NCBI GenBank assembly: GCA_964036315.1
Contig: OZ038488.1
Span: 64,391,254 to 64,455,253 of the forward strand
Direction of reading: 5' to 3'
Source of the DNA: Acanthosepion esculentum
Taxonomy: Eukaryota; Mollusca; Cephalopoda; Sepiida; Sepiidae
DNA length: 64,000 bases
Shown here: positions 10,801-22,054 of the stretch, in pieces
How positions within the stretch are numbered: position 1 is the stretch's first letter
Layout: each line of letters opens with the position of its first letter
Notes under the pieces: generated by a model
The model's database searches: none
Seen by the model: only the letters and a program-made list of their open reading frames with translations
Told to the model about the DNA's origin: nothing
Program-made: the position numbers and the translations under genes

Positions 10801-11529
10801 CAAGCAATAAATACCACTAAGTAAAGTTCAGAGACACTTCTAAGATTTCTGTACAATTTTGCAAAAATATCACTGGTAACTTTTGTGAGAATCACATATT
10901 TTCTTGCCTGTTTGCGATTTGATTGAAAGGAGACGCATTTGGCAAGTTTATTTTTCAGCGCGCCCACGTCGCTACTAAATATGACCAAAGTTAAGATTTA
11001 AAGTGAGTTTACTGAGAATACCGTAGAAAAATTGCTCCAGTCCCCACTCAGTACTTCCCTTTTGGGTACACCTCAGGCGCCGGGTAATGACCCCACCCAC
11101 CTCTCAAAGGAGAGGTGTTGTCTGGGAAGATGGCTCACTAGGTCTTTTTGCCAAGACTTGGGCCATAATTTCGGCGTATTAACTTTGTCATGGTTTGGAT
11201 TTATTAAACAAAGACGCCACGAAGACATTTTTTCATTTACAAATGATTTGCATCTAAAAAATGCTGCAAATCATTGTGGAAAAATCAAGTTTCTATTTTA
11301 GCGCCGTTTACCTGCGGCATTTAGACATTTCGTTTTCTTTTCTTTCCCGTTTTTTTTTTTGTGTGTTTACGTTTCTTTATTTTTTATTTTATTATTATTA
11401 TTGCCCACTGAGATTACTGTTACCCCACTCCTCTTTAATCATATCCTTTTCTAGTAAATTAAATCTTGATATTAGTAAATCTTGGCTCTAGTCACTTTCC
11501 CGCCGCCGTAACGTAAATTCCCTGTGCCT

Positions 11530-11917
11530 TTTCTATAAATATTTTCATGGTAATTTTTCTGAAGAACTTTCCTCCTTGGAAATTTTTATGAATTTAAGTG
11601 CAGTGCTAGATTGGCGGCAAGGTCTCATCAGTTTAAAATTGAAATCGTTAGATGTGACCGCAAGTTCTATGCTAACAGTTTCCTCTTTCGCGCTTCTCGC
11701 TTGTAGAACTCTCTTCCGGATTCTTGCTTTCCAGTCAACTTTGATTTTCAAAAATTTAAATGCAATCTCAATCGTTATCTTCCGTCTTAATTCCCGCTGT
11801 TTTATTGTTCTCAGTCCTTAATGGTGTTTTCTTTTTCTCATATTCACTCACACTTAGTAACTCCTTTTCGTCTTGATGGTTTTATTGCCTTGCTTGGAGT
11901 GAAATGACTAAAAAAAA
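11530..11917 (+). pseudogene. Jockey/CR1-like LINE 3' end, copy 2
   Basis: Starts with the AAATATTTTCATGGTAAT block (YKYFHGN in the protein) and continues, with frame changes, through LNLRCNVNRYL-like and FPAxF-like segments shared with copies at 39091-39690 and 43640-44290. It ends in TTGCTTGGAGTGAAATGACT followed by an A run, the same 3' terminus seen in the other copies. No intact frame. Confidence 0.6.
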
Positions 11918-12197
11918 ACAGTAGGAAAAATGTTAATTCAACAAGAAATGATGTAAGTGTTTTAGCTGCAAAGTTTAGTAATTTTCAGCACTTGTAGATG
12001 AAAACCCCGGTTGGGTTGGTTCATAGAATCATTGTAAATTCTACGATCTTTTTTTTTAGATGAGTAGTAGTATGTGCTGAGTCAAAGCTGCATACAAGTT
12101 TTGAATTTAGAGTTGCACTTCTATTAGACTTCTTGCCACCTAAGGCTGAATAGGGCTATTAGATTTCGTTGTTACTTTTTTGTTGCACAGCTAGTTT

Positions 12198-12201
<4 letters not shown>

Positions 12202-12284
<83 letters not shown>
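12202..12284. repeat. (TC)n microsatellite
   Basis: About 41 perfect TC units. Confidence 0.97.
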
Positions 12285-12285
<1 letters not shown>

Positions 12286-12287
12286 AA

Positions 12288-12365
12288 TCGAGACCTATTT
12301 TTTGTGATTATTACTATAAATTCGAAAATTCATTAAAATAATGTAGTGGGGTAAATTATGTACAG
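12288..12365. repeat. Segment duplicated upstream of Brachyury
   Basis: AAATCGAGACC, then ATGACTATGAATTCGAAAAT-like sequence, then GGGGTAAATTATGTAC align with 14262-14342. See findings. Confidence 0.5.
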
Positions 12366-12419
12366 TATAAATGCATTGTTATTGATTTTACTATAAAATC
12401 AATTAAAAACAATAATTAA

Positions 12420-13294
12420 AGCAAGCATGTGTATTGTAAATCTATTTTTTAAATCAGGACAAAAGCTATTTTCGTGGCCAGTATAATTTACTGTCAACGA
12501 CAGCATACAAATACTGTCTAGTGTATGACATGTAAACTGAATTTTAAAATATTTAAAACTTTATAAATTATTCTAATTAAAACTGTAAAATAAAAATGAA
12601 AACAAATCTTGTAAGAATTCATTTTTTATCGAATTTTTTTTCTCAAGACAATATTGACCTTTCCTAAAAGCAACTAAAAGCTATTCTAATTAAATAATGT
12701 TTTTGTTTTATTGCGTTTTTTATTTTACGATTTAGGAGATTTTCGGTAAGACTGGGTCCGATTTTACAAATAAATAAATAAAAATAAATTAAATAAAATA
12801 ATGAGCTAAATTCTCCAAAGAGTTCTGCTAATAACTAATATAGTCATTAAAAAGGATCTCGTTGAATTTCTCTAGTTTTCATAAAATTAAGTGAGGGTGA
12901 AATACGTAAAAAAAAAAGTTTTTTTAAATTACCAATATTTTCTTTTAAAAAAAATTCTAAAAAAATAATTGTGAATAAGTCCTGAAAGTTTCATTAAAAT
13001 CTAACAAGTATTTGATTTTTGCAAGAATTTCTAAATCAATGTGTCTTTCACTGCAAAAAATGACGCTAAAACTTGCTCTGTTAATTTATAATCCATCCAC
13101 TGACGCAAGAAAAGCAAGATTTTTAATCAAAATTTTGAATGTTCCAAAAAGGATTAAAAAATATTAAAAAAAATACTTTGGTTTTGCCTCTTAATAATGA
13201 CAAAGATTTTGAAAATAAAACTTAGTTTTCGTCAAGTTTGGGGCATTTTTTCATCATAGTACGCTCTTTTTCAGTGAATTTGTGAAGGTACCTA
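12420..13294. mobile_element. Member B (right half) of the TAGGTACCTC TIR family
   Basis: Shares long stretches with 6700-7530 and ends GTGAAGGTACCTA, the reverse complement of the family's left end. The preceding CTCTTAATAATGACAAAG and GTTTTCGTCAAGTTTGG blocks match the right ends of the copies at 30400-30503 and 63430-63553. The left end was not found; it is probably truncated near 12288-12420. Confidence 0.55.
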
Positions 13295-13299
13295 CTTTC

Positions 13300-14260
13300 A
13301 ATAAATGCGCTTTAAAAGATTTTTAAGCAAAAAAAAAAAAAATACATTTAAAATTCAACAAGAAACGCATTGTGAGTGGTTCCGAATTAAGGTAAATGTT
13401 AACTAGGGATTTCGTATCCATAATTTGTAAATTATACGTGTTATTTTAGTAATTAACATGAATAACAAAATGTTCTGTTTTGTTTTTTTTACTAGTAGAC
13501 TTATTGAAAATAAGAACGGGTTATTAGTGGTCAGGAATTACAAGTTACTGATATAGAATACATAACTATTACGTAACTTACATTTTTAATGTGTAAACAT
13601 TTATCCCCTGTCATTATACAAATTGTTCTGTCATCTGCAACCCAATTCTTTCCACACACACACACACACCCAAAAAAACAAAAAAGAGAAAGAAGAGAGA
13701 GAGAATCTAGTTGACTCCCACCATCTCAATCCCGTTCTTTCGTTAGAAGACCCGCCTCAAAACTGACGACTGTTGTCTACCTACCCAACAACCAATGATA
13801 ACTTTTCACTCAAACACACCTCGGCCGATCTGACCATGCAACCGTTGATTGGACATTACTCACGTTATATACTTTTATTTTAATGTTTTGGCTTCTGTTC
13901 ATTTTTTTTTTTTTACTTATCTAATATATTTTAATTTTATTTATTATGTTTAAGCATTTTTCACTAGTGCTTAAAAATGTATTCGCGTGAGTATTCGAAA
14001 AGTATTTATTCGTCTTTTTTAGCATTTGTTATTTTTAACTTACGCGTCTTGCCGTGGGTGGGGTTTTTGTACATCTGCCCGACTCAATATCTGCCTCCGC
14101 CCCAGTCTCTTATTCGTGTGTCTTGCTCATTGTATCGTTCTGCTCAGCACCGAGTCAGAAGATTTCGTTGTTAACATTTTTTGTTGTTTTTTTTTTTTCG
14201 TTATTGTTTTTTTTTTTTTAACACCTAATTTGTTTAGCTTTCTCTCTCTCGTCCCACATC
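13300..14260. other. 5' flank of Brachyury, no gene recognised
   Basis: AT-rich with a short CA run (13656-13669). The interval 13690-13860 is less AT-rich (for example CCACCATCTCAATCCCG and ACACCTCGGCCGATC) and could contain regulatory DNA. Two overlapping open frames at 13977-14292 have no family signature. Confidence 0.35.
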
Positions 14261-14261
14261 C

Positions 14262-14734
14262 GAAATCGAGACCCACTTTTCTGTGGGTATGACTATGAAT
14301 TCGAAAATTACTTCAAATTATGCGGTAGGGGAATATTTTTACCGTACGCGATACGGCAGCACGTGTAACTGACCACGATCTCTTAATTAACTCCCTTGGT
14401 TTATTTTTTTTAGTTTATTTTTCTTCCTTTTTTTTTCACTCCCCTTTCTTTACCACCAATCGAGCGGCTGAAGTTTAGCTTTTTCAGACGACGTTTCTGT
14501 TCAATTGGTCGAATTGACACACTAGCGACAAGTCCCGCTTCGTAAAAGCTTCCAGTGGGGGAAAATATAATAATACTCATAATAATAATGATCACTCTTC
14601 GTAACATCTCGCTAATTTGGGCCTGAGTTGTCTCTCGGGCACATGCATACATATTTACGGCCGGTTACACCACTACAAATAATACGAAACCGCTTTTTTT
14701 CCCCACTTCTTTCTCTCTCTCTCCTTCTTTCCCA
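14262..14734 (+). promoter_or_regulatory. Presumed Brachyury promoter / 5' UTR
   Basis: This interval directly precedes the Brachyury start codon. It contains an E-box CACGTG near 14360, a CCAAT motif at 14456-14460 and its reverse complement ATTGG at 14504-14508. No canonical TATA box at a convincing distance was noted. The interval is less AT-rich than most of the window. The transcription start cannot be placed from sequence alone, and 5' UTR and promoter are not separated here. Confidence 0.35.
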
Positions 14735-15279
14735 ATGTTAGATTCCACAACAACGTGTGACATCTCTGACCAGCTTGTCACCAACACTCTGTCACTTGGC
14801 ACCGGCCTTACTTCCCTGACGCCTCCGTCGTCGCTAACGCCATCTTTGCCATACACCCGTACACCTCCTTGTGGTTGCTGTTCTGATCAACACCAGCGAC
14901 ATCACCCCCATCAACAACAACCACCCCAACTTCACATCCCCCAGCCGATTCAACAACTACGTACGACACCATCCAACAATAACTGCAGCGATATTATTTG
15001 TAATAACAACAACATCCACAGCCACAGTAAAAATAACAACTGTGGCTCTACAAGACATTCTCTCAATAGTGGTACGTCGCTAAGTCCTCTCTTTTCTAGA
15101 ATGAAAACAGAGCCGCTTAATGTGAACCATTTGTTAAGTGCTGTCGATACGGAAATGACGGTTGGGAGTGAAAAAGGTGACCCAACTGAACGTCAACTGA
15201 CCGTCACACTGGAAGATAAGGAACTTTGGTTGAAATTTAAGGAATTTACAAATGAGATGATTGTCACGAAAAATGGCAG
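14735..15279 (+). CDS. T: Brachyury (T-box transcription factor), first coding exon
   Basis: Partial gene. Brachyury proteins bind T-half-site DNA through the T-box domain and act in the nucleus in mesoderm/notochord or, in molluscs, in blastopore-lip and ventral-midline patterning. From residue 123 the exon reads [19 protein letters not shown], then [20 protein letters not shown], then [19 protein letters not shown]. This is the Brachyury-specific lead (HLLSAVxx[11 protein letters not shown]) followed by the first strands and helix of the T-box. The exon ends within the Arg codon (AG|G) at 15279, followed by the donor GTAAGT. The N-terminal 122 residues are unusually long for Brachyury, low in complexity, and rich in Asn, His, Gln, Ser and Thr. 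An ATG at 15101 follows a perfect acceptor-like CTCTCTTTTCTAG, so either ATG 14735 or an exon start at 15100 is possible. I keep 14735 because the upstream frame is open and shows coding-like repeat codons. Downstream exons were not found in the window. Confidence 0.9.
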
Positions 15280-15283
15280 GTAA

Positions 15284-16680
15284 GTAATGTTTTTCTTTAA
15301 ATCGAATTCTTGACGTTTTAATTTTTCAGCCGTCATCTAATTTTATTTTGATGACAAAAAAAACAAAAAAACCGCACTGATAATGTCAACACGTCGGAAG
15401 TGTTGGGGGAAGGGGGCGGGAATCACCAATGTGTGTCAGGAACTGTTTTGAAATTGCGAGGTAAGAAAAAAAATATCGAAAATAAGTTTCAACTGTGCAA
15501 GTCGATCAACGTGCCGGTCCGCCATTAATCTTACGTATCCATACGCATTATCCTAATTCTTTTGCCGTAAGTTTTCTTTGTGCTTTTTATTGTTGTTGTT
15601 AGTAAGCAAATTGTATCATGTCAATCGGATATCTACACCTAAAAAATGATGGATTTTAATTTAATGAAAGCTTTCAAGCTTTGATTTATTCATTTTTAGC
15701 AATTTCATGTAGCAGTTTGTTAGTTACAGAAGGACATCTCTTTCTTACTGTAACATTATTTATATTCGTAGTAGTACTCATAACATTTCAAATAGTCACT
15801 ATATAATTACAAGTGTACAGTACTATACGACAATCTTATTCTTAACAATAAACAACTTGCAAATTATGAATCGGGTTCATTTGTTGAATCTCAATACCCA
15901 AGTATATTTTTTTTCTTTCCTTGTGTACAGATGTTTTTAATCAGAAACATAAATTTTAAATGTAAATTTAATTTGTGCATTTCAAATTTTATCGTCAATA
16001 AAATCAAAAGCGTTTTTTTTGTCTTTAAGATCTGGGTATTTTCGTGTCAGTTATTAAACTACTCCAGTTGCTTATTACTTTCCCAAATGTTACCAGTTGA
16101 AGTTTATTTGTCAGCCAATACGCGTATACCTACTGAGAGAAAAATTACGTTTTTAATTTCATAGACTTTATCGTCACTTAACATTTTCTTTAATTTATTT
16201 TTAATGCTTTTTTAGGCTTTGCTAAAAGCCTGTCTTACGGGGATCTATCATCGAATTAATAATTTTTTTTAAGAAATTGCCAAAAATAAACGATAACTTT
16301 CGTTCCGGCGCTTACCAAGATTAAATTTCTGCAAAGCAGATTTTCTTTTTCTTTTTTTTATACAAAACAAAGAATCGGTTAAAAATATACGTTCGATAGT
16401 ACATGTCTTTCGGTGGTAGGAAACTCCTGGCCTAACATTTTTCTTTGACTCTAATTTCGTAATTGATACCAATCTTAGCCTCTATAAAGTTTAGAATGTT
16501 TTTTTTGTTTTGTTTTTTTTCTCAATTTTCAACAAAATCACTTGTATTTAACAAGGTGGAGTTGTACAATAAGTCATTGCGATTAGAAATAATTCTACTT
16601 TACTTTTCATATGATTAAGCACCCAGATAAGGAATAAGGGGGCTAAATTTATCTTTATGGAAGCCAAAACAAAATGTGCT
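15284..16680. other. Intronic, no repeat or gene recognised
   Basis: The first about 250 bp after the donor is less AT-rich (GTGTTGGGGGAAGGGGGCGGG at 15399-15419). This is the best candidate here for a non-repetitive regulatory segment. Otherwise AT-rich single-copy-looking DNA. Confidence 0.4.
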
Positions 16681-16694
16681 TATGCCAAATTTTT

Positions 16695-16795
16695 AATCTA
16701 CAATTTTTTTTTTTTATAATGAAATTCGTAATCTGGAATTTTTTTTTTTTTTTTTTTGTTAATACGTAGTCCAGATTACGGATTTCGAAATTCAT
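16695..16795. repeat. Short inverted repeat with ATTCGTAATCTGGA arms
   Basis: AATTCGTAATCTGGAA is followed, after a T run, by TCCAGATTACGGATT. The arms match the ends of the small element at 23157-23290 and a half-site at 23970-23983. Confidence 0.6.
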
Positions 16796-16799
16796 TTTA

Positions 16800-17930
16800 C
16801 TGTAATTTTTATTTCTTTATGTGTAAATTTAAAAATGATTTACCCATTAAGAAATAACGTAATTTTTTATTCCGTAGGTGATTATTAACAGGATCCTCTT
16901 TTATTTTAAAATGTAATTTTTTGAGCATTCATTATTTGGAATGCTTTTAGTTTTAAATATTGGTTTGTACGCATTCATTTTTAAAACTTCACTCCCATTA
17001 AAAACAAAAAAAAAAACTTTTTGGTTTTTGCGTATTTAAAATTAGGTTAAAAAAATTCTAAACTACTAAACTTTCCCATAATTTAAGACTATGAAGCTAG
17101 TTTTAACTTGAGTAACTACATTCTTAATAAAACAACAGCTAGAATATGGTTCTAATTACCGACGTGATAAGGAACTTGGACTCTTTTGGTTGCCTGAGAA
17201 AACGAAATTCTCACATGTGCGTTCTTAAAACTGCCCCTCCCAATACAAAGAGGCGAGGAAAATATTTTTCAACTTTTTATTTTAGTTTTATTTAAATAAG
17301 AGGGTATTGACTTTAAAGTAAATTTTTTTAAATATTTATAAGCGGGTAGTAAGTAGCGTTATTATGTAAAATATAAAAGTCAAAACTAAAAGTGGAAGTA
17401 TTTCTTTCAGCGTATGAGAAATACGATCAGAAAAACGATTTTTGGAAAAGACTTCATTGTGTTCCAAGAAGTGCTTTCTAAAATTTTAAAGACGTTTTCG
17501 ATTGTACAAACCGCTTTTTTTTTTATCGTGCGTTTGCTCACTAGATTGAAAAGTAGACGTCACGTTCACTTTTTAGTTCCATCAAATATTTTTTTTTCCC
17601 CAGTTTCCTTTTATTTAACTGATAAGACATTCGGACACTCTTAAGCCCATTTAAAAAATATATATTAATAAAATAGTATGGAAATTAATTTGTCGAACTG
17701 CTTTTCAAACACAAATTTCTGTATTGATGGCGAGACTTGGGGGAGCTCGTATAATTATCGAGGAATATTCTCTTTTTATTCACCCTTTTATTAATTAAAC
17801 ATTTAAAAATGTCTTGTTGCTACACTCATACCTACATATATATATATATACACACACAACAAAAATTTAAAAAGAAAAACTACGTGTGTTGAATTTAACA
17901 TGCGCTTTCTGTTCCAATATTGTGCAACTA
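16800..17930. other. Intronic AT-rich DNA, nothing identified
   Basis: No coding signal or nameable repeat. A short TA run lies at 17836-17850. Confidence 0.35.
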
Positions 17931-17934
17931 TATA

Positions 17935-18235
17935 CATTATCATTTCAAGTACTCGTCTACACCGGGTAAAAGATTATTTGAATCGTAACTGGTTAAATAA
18001 ATTCCTTAGTCCTGAAAAAATAACTCAACATAGATAAGACGATGAAACGAATTAAATTCAATAGTACTGCTGGTGATCGGGTCTGCTCAAACAAAAAAGG
18101 ATAATTCAGTTCAATCGACATAATCTCTTCGTACTCAGGTGAAACAAATCAGCTGAAATTTTTTCTTTCGTTTTTGGCTGTCAATTCAACATTTAACACA
18201 ACACATGCGTCAAGGTTCATTTTATTTTCAGCGAC
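17935..18235. repeat. Dispersed repeat (copy 2 of 4)
   Basis: ACTCGTCTACACCGGGTAA, TTAGTCCTGAAA, GGTGAAACAAAT and GCGTCAAGGTTCATTTTA occur in the same order as at 2775-3015. Confidence 0.6.
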
Positions 18236-18474
18236 TTCGTTGTTTTGTTTGTTTTTTTTTTTTTAATTTTTTTAGAACCTAAAAGAAAATCAAATACTTT
18301 ATTTATTAGTGTTAATTTTCCACTATAATTTTCATATAAAAATTATCTAATTTATTTTGAGAGTGCGAAAAACTGTTCAGTGAAATTGCCTTTTCAAAGG
18401 ATACATGTTTCTTGTAGAGAAATGATTGATAAAAGATAGTCTTGCATCAAACGGTTACAAACGGTGATTGTTAC

Positions 18475-18722
18475 TATGAAAAGCACAACTTTTCCGCATG
18501 GGAAACTTTTTTGATTATTTTGAGAATGCAACAATAAGACTGTTTTTAGTTTAATTAGCAGCTCAATGTCAAATACGTATCTATGCCGGGTAAACATGTT
18601 ATGAAATGCAATTGGTTATAATTCGTTATTATTACTGAAGGAAAAAATCAAAAAATAAATATCTTTATCTTTCTTGTCAATTAAAAATTCATCACAACTT
18701 TGTCAAAGTTCATTATCAACGA
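18475..18722. repeat. Dispersed repeat (copy 3 of 4), near-identical to copy 4
   Basis: From GGGAAACTTTTTTGAT to CAAAGTTCATTATCAACGA this matches 23453-23672 with few substitutions and small indels. Shared blocks include GAGAATGCAACAATAAGACT and ACGTATCTATGCCGGGTAAA. Confidence 0.8.
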
Positions 18723-19132
18723 TCTTTTCGTTTCCATTACTAACCGAAAAAAAACAACTTTTTTGCTTGTTCAAACATTAGAAATTCTTGCAGAAGCTGT
18801 TAGAAACCGTAATTGCTAGTTACTTTGAAATATAAATTCACAAGGAAAAAGAAACGCCATGAAGAACAATAATTTCTTAAAAAGAAAACAACTTTTCCAT
18901 GGACCCAATAAGTGTGCATACAAATTTGAAAATTCTGCATGAAAAATTTCACCGTGTATATAATTTTTTAAAAAAATCGACAATTTCTAACATTCGTACC
19001 CACAAAAATACAATGCTATAGTTATCTTTTTATGAAGAAATAAATTTGAAAAATCTTTATTCAAAAATTTATTAGAACAATTACAAAATTATTATCAAAC
19101 CAACTACAATGAAATATTTATTTACAATTTTA

Positions 19133-19164
<32 letters not shown>

Positions 19165-19774
19165 CAAAAAATTTGTTTTACAAATGGTTTTTCTGAAGTA
19201 GATCTCTCTTTTATAAAATTTCCAAAACCTTGAGCAGTGTATTTTAACAGGTTTTACCTGTTGTGCGTGAATTCTATAATTCATAGAATTAAATTCATTT
19301 TAATTATCCGGACTCTAGTTTCATGGATAATCTTCAGATTTCGTAGTAAATTAGTTTATGAAAAAATCGTATTCATTTTTTCCAAGCTTAAGTTAAAATA
19401 ATATGTATAACAAAAATATCTTTATGAAATTATTGTAATTGTTACGAATATCTTTACAGACTTTACTAAGACTTATTAATTATAAATTCCGAGAAGTAGA
19501 AATTAACCTTAGAACTTTGCAGCCCACCCATTAAAAAAAAATTTACTAGTAGTGACTTTTATCAAGCCTTTCTAATTTCTTTGTGTAAGCTTCTAACACG
19601 AATTTTTCGACTAATATTTTTGTTTTAATTTCAGTTACGTCTGGAATTAAGATGAATGAAATAATGGGAAAATTGACAAACTGTTTCAAGTGTTACGAAA
19701 AAAAACTCTTTCACTTGGAGTAAATTCTGCAAGTGTTTTTAGTGTATATTGAGTTGTTATTCTTCTATGTGCCC

Positions 19775-19845
19775 TGTCCCTTCAGGGTGTAGGCGGTTAC
19801 GTCTCTCCACAATTTCCTGTCCCTTGTAGCTCTTAAGAAATTGTC
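19775..19845 (-). pseudogene. RTE-type LINE 3' end fragment
   Basis: The minus strand encodes LRATRDRKLWRDVTAYTLKG and then QGT before a stop, matching the terminal residues of the RTE tails elsewhere in the window. The rest of the element is absent. Confidence 0.5.
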
Positions 19846-20004
19846 ATTTTGTGTCTATCAACACTGTACCTTATGTTAAGAAGAATAAGATTATGACCGC
19901 TAAAAAAATAATGAATCTTGGACCCTTGGTAGGACTCACTAGTGACTTAGCAAAATTGACAATATAACTTCAGACGTCTTTAAAAAAGCATGTTTTTATT
20001 AATT

Positions 20005-20175
20005 AAACATCTGTTGGTGTGGTAGAGTAGTTGGAGACAACAAAGGTCTTTGGTTCGTTTTCAAGCCAGGTGGATTTAATAACTAAAGCCTGGTGTTACC
20101 GATCGTTCTCTCTTAAATTACGGCCAGTCTTTTCTAGATGAGACTGCGTCATCGGCTGAGTTAAACAAGAATGTC
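20005..20175 (+). repeat. SINE-like repeat with tRNA-type head
   Basis: TGTGGTAGAGTAGTTGGAG (A-box-like) and GGTTCGTTTTCAAGCC (weak B-box-like) precede a body with TTACGGCCAGTCTTTTCTAG and GACTGCGTCATCGGCTGAGT. No flanking duplication was identified. Confidence 0.45.
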
Positions 20176-20239
20176 AAAGCATTCACAAATTAGTAATTTC
20201 AACAAATTCTCCCAATGGTTAACAAAAAAAAAAATGAAG

Positions 20240-20330
20240 CAGTGTTGTATTTTAGCGCCGATATGATTTGAACCCCGAATCGTATCTTTACCGACTAACA
20301 GTGCCACTTTTGGGGCCGCTAGGTTAATGA
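20240..20330 (-). repeat. tRNA-derived SINE head, minus strand
   Basis: On the minus strand, AGTGGCACTGTTAGTCGGTA (A-box-like) and GGGTTCAAATC (B-box-like) lie about 35 bp apart. This is consistent with a decayed tRNA-type promoter. Confidence 0.45.
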
Positions 20331-20676
20331 AATTAAAAAGCCACCATCTCTAGTAGAACGTATTTGTTTTGTTTTGTTTGAGTCTTGCTTGAGCTTGACT
20401 CTTGAATATTTTTACTGACATTTACATAGCTTGAAATAAAAACTTATTGCAAATTCTTTAAATAAACTAGAATAGTTCTTTGTCAACAAAAATATTCTTT
20501 GAGAAATTCCACTTTTTTTTGTTATTTATTGCAAACCAAATTAGCCCATCTTTCAACACAGCTGTAGAAAAATAAGTTTTATAACCAAGCTTGTGTGTCC
20601 TTAGGCTGCAGCATAGGGTAATGCTAATCATTGTCTAATTTCAATCACTTTTTTCTCTACTAACAAATACACTGTG

Positions 20677-21345
20677 CTATGGGTAAATTGTCGCCATTTT
20701 ATATTTTTAATTTCCCACATGCGCGTTGTTTTTTATTTTGTTGACTGCACAGTATAGTAGGGTCAGTTGGGCACCGTCTGTGAGAGTACCATGACGCAGT
20801 TCACACCGCCATAAATTTGGAAGCGGCATGCTGTACTACTTGGCATTCGCACCAGAAGCTCCAATACGAATATTTCAGTGTTCTGGTGTCAATCTGGGAA
20901 CGGTACAGAAGATTCGGAAAGCGTTTCATGAGGTGATTACGAAGGTACGGCATCTCGGAAATCTCACTGTGATCGTTCTGATAAGAAAAGAACTCACGAA
21001 TTTGTGGTGAAGGCCTCACTCAATACGGAGATCTACATCAAGTGTCTTGAGGAAGCAGAACTGCACTGGGTCAAGAGAGTGCCTGCTGGAAGACCCTATG
21101 TCTCGAAACCGAACTCTGCACCATGCTGCACAAGCAGAACCCAATCATGGCTGTCGGACAATATCTGCGAAAACATCACCCCTTGTATCTGGCCACCTAA
21201 CTCCCCGATCTGCAACCCCCTTGATTATTATGTGTAGGGCGCAGTTGATCTACAGACCAACAAATCTTGTAATAACAAAGATGAACTGAAAGCAAGGATT
21301 ATGGCAGCATTCACCAATTTATTGTCTAAATTACGCAAAAACGTA
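20677..21345 (+). pseudogene. Mariner-like transposase remnant (rearranged copy)
   Basis: The left end (GGTAAATTGT, then GCCATTTTATAT, ACATGCGCGTTGTTTT) also begins the copy at 60495. The interior encodes, over several frames, fragments of a mariner transposase. These include TRTQSWLSDNICENIT, then WPPNSPICNPLDYYV, the third-Asp block of DD34D transposases, and DELKARIMAAFTNL near the C-terminus. Frameshifts and stops break it throughout. Beyond 21345 the sequence switches to the reverse complement of the 3' part of the 60495 copy, so this locus has been inverted or two copies have fused. Confidence 0.72.
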
Positions 21346-21393
21346 AATAACACTGACATCTCAACCAAAATTACACAAAAATATTTTGAAATA
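21346..21393 (-). repeat. Inverted 3' segment of the mariner family, part 1
   Basis: AACCAAAATTACACAAAAAT followed by ATTTTGAAATA is the reverse complement of 60966-60994. It continues at 21751 after the insertion at 21394-21748. Confidence 0.7.
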
Positions 21394-21748
21394 CCGTGTA
21401 ACCCGGATATAAGAGACCCTGATATAAGAGAAACCCGGATATAAGAGATTTTATCTGGCCCCAAATTAGAGCCTGTGTTAATGTATATACAGTGTAACCC
21501 GGATATAAGAGTCTCTTATATCCGGGTTTGGTCTATTATACAGTGTAACCCGGATATAAGAGAAACCCTGATATAAGAGATTTTCTCTGATCCCAAATTA
21601 GAGCCTGTGTTAATAGACCAAACCCGGATATAAGAGACTTCTTCTCCGGTCCCGACAACTCTCTTGTATCCGGGTTACACTGTATATACATTAACACAGG
21701 CTCTAATTTGGGACCAGAGAAAATCTCTCTTATATCCGGGTTACACTG
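21394..21748. mobile_element. Nest of three pogo-like MITEs
   Basis: The shared terminus is CAGTGTAACCCGGATATAAG. The innermost copy (21541-21682, 142 bp) has full inverted ends and flanking TA dinucleotides. It lies inside a reverse-oriented copy (21490-21748), itself inserted after TA in the left half of a forward copy (21394-21489). The whole block lies between TA dinucleotides inside the inverted mariner segment. TA targets and CAGTG ends suggest the pogo/Tigger group; no transposase is encoded. Confidence 0.8.
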
Positions 21749-21750
21749 TA

Positions 21751-21830
21751 CTAAAGAGTGAATTTTTTATTCAATAAAATCGCAATTAGCTTCCAGACGA
21801 CTTCGGAATATGACGGTCTCCTTGTTTAGG
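21751..21830 (-). repeat. Inverted 3' segment of the mariner family, part 2
   Basis: CTAAAGAGTGAATTTTTTAT, CAATAAAAT and CGGTCTCCTTGTTTA match the reverse complement of 60873-60955 in the other copy. They show that the MITE nest split this segment. Confidence 0.6.
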
Positions 21831-22054
21831 ATCCTGTATGACAGGAGTTCTTTAATAGTCATTGCGACAAGATTTTTTTTTTTTTTTTCATTTTTGAAAA
21901 ATGTTACTGTAGTGTGTGTAGCATTTAAGCACTTCAGACAACGAATATCATTTTTCTGTAATTATACTTTATAAAAGTTAATAAAATAATTTTCTGCTGG
22001 TATGAAATGGAAAGATTATATTGAAATCAATTGCTAGGTCCAGGGACGGTGCAA

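Noticed and set aside
14665..14856. Minus-strand 63-codon frame opposite the Brachyury exon
   Set aside because: Shadow of the exon; no family motif, and the plus strand carries the T-box signature and splice donor.
14871..15083. Second forward frame inside the Brachyury exon
   Set aside because: Overlaps the accepted frame; Thr/Ile/Asn composition is a frame-shifted reading of the CAA/CAC/AAC-rich exon.
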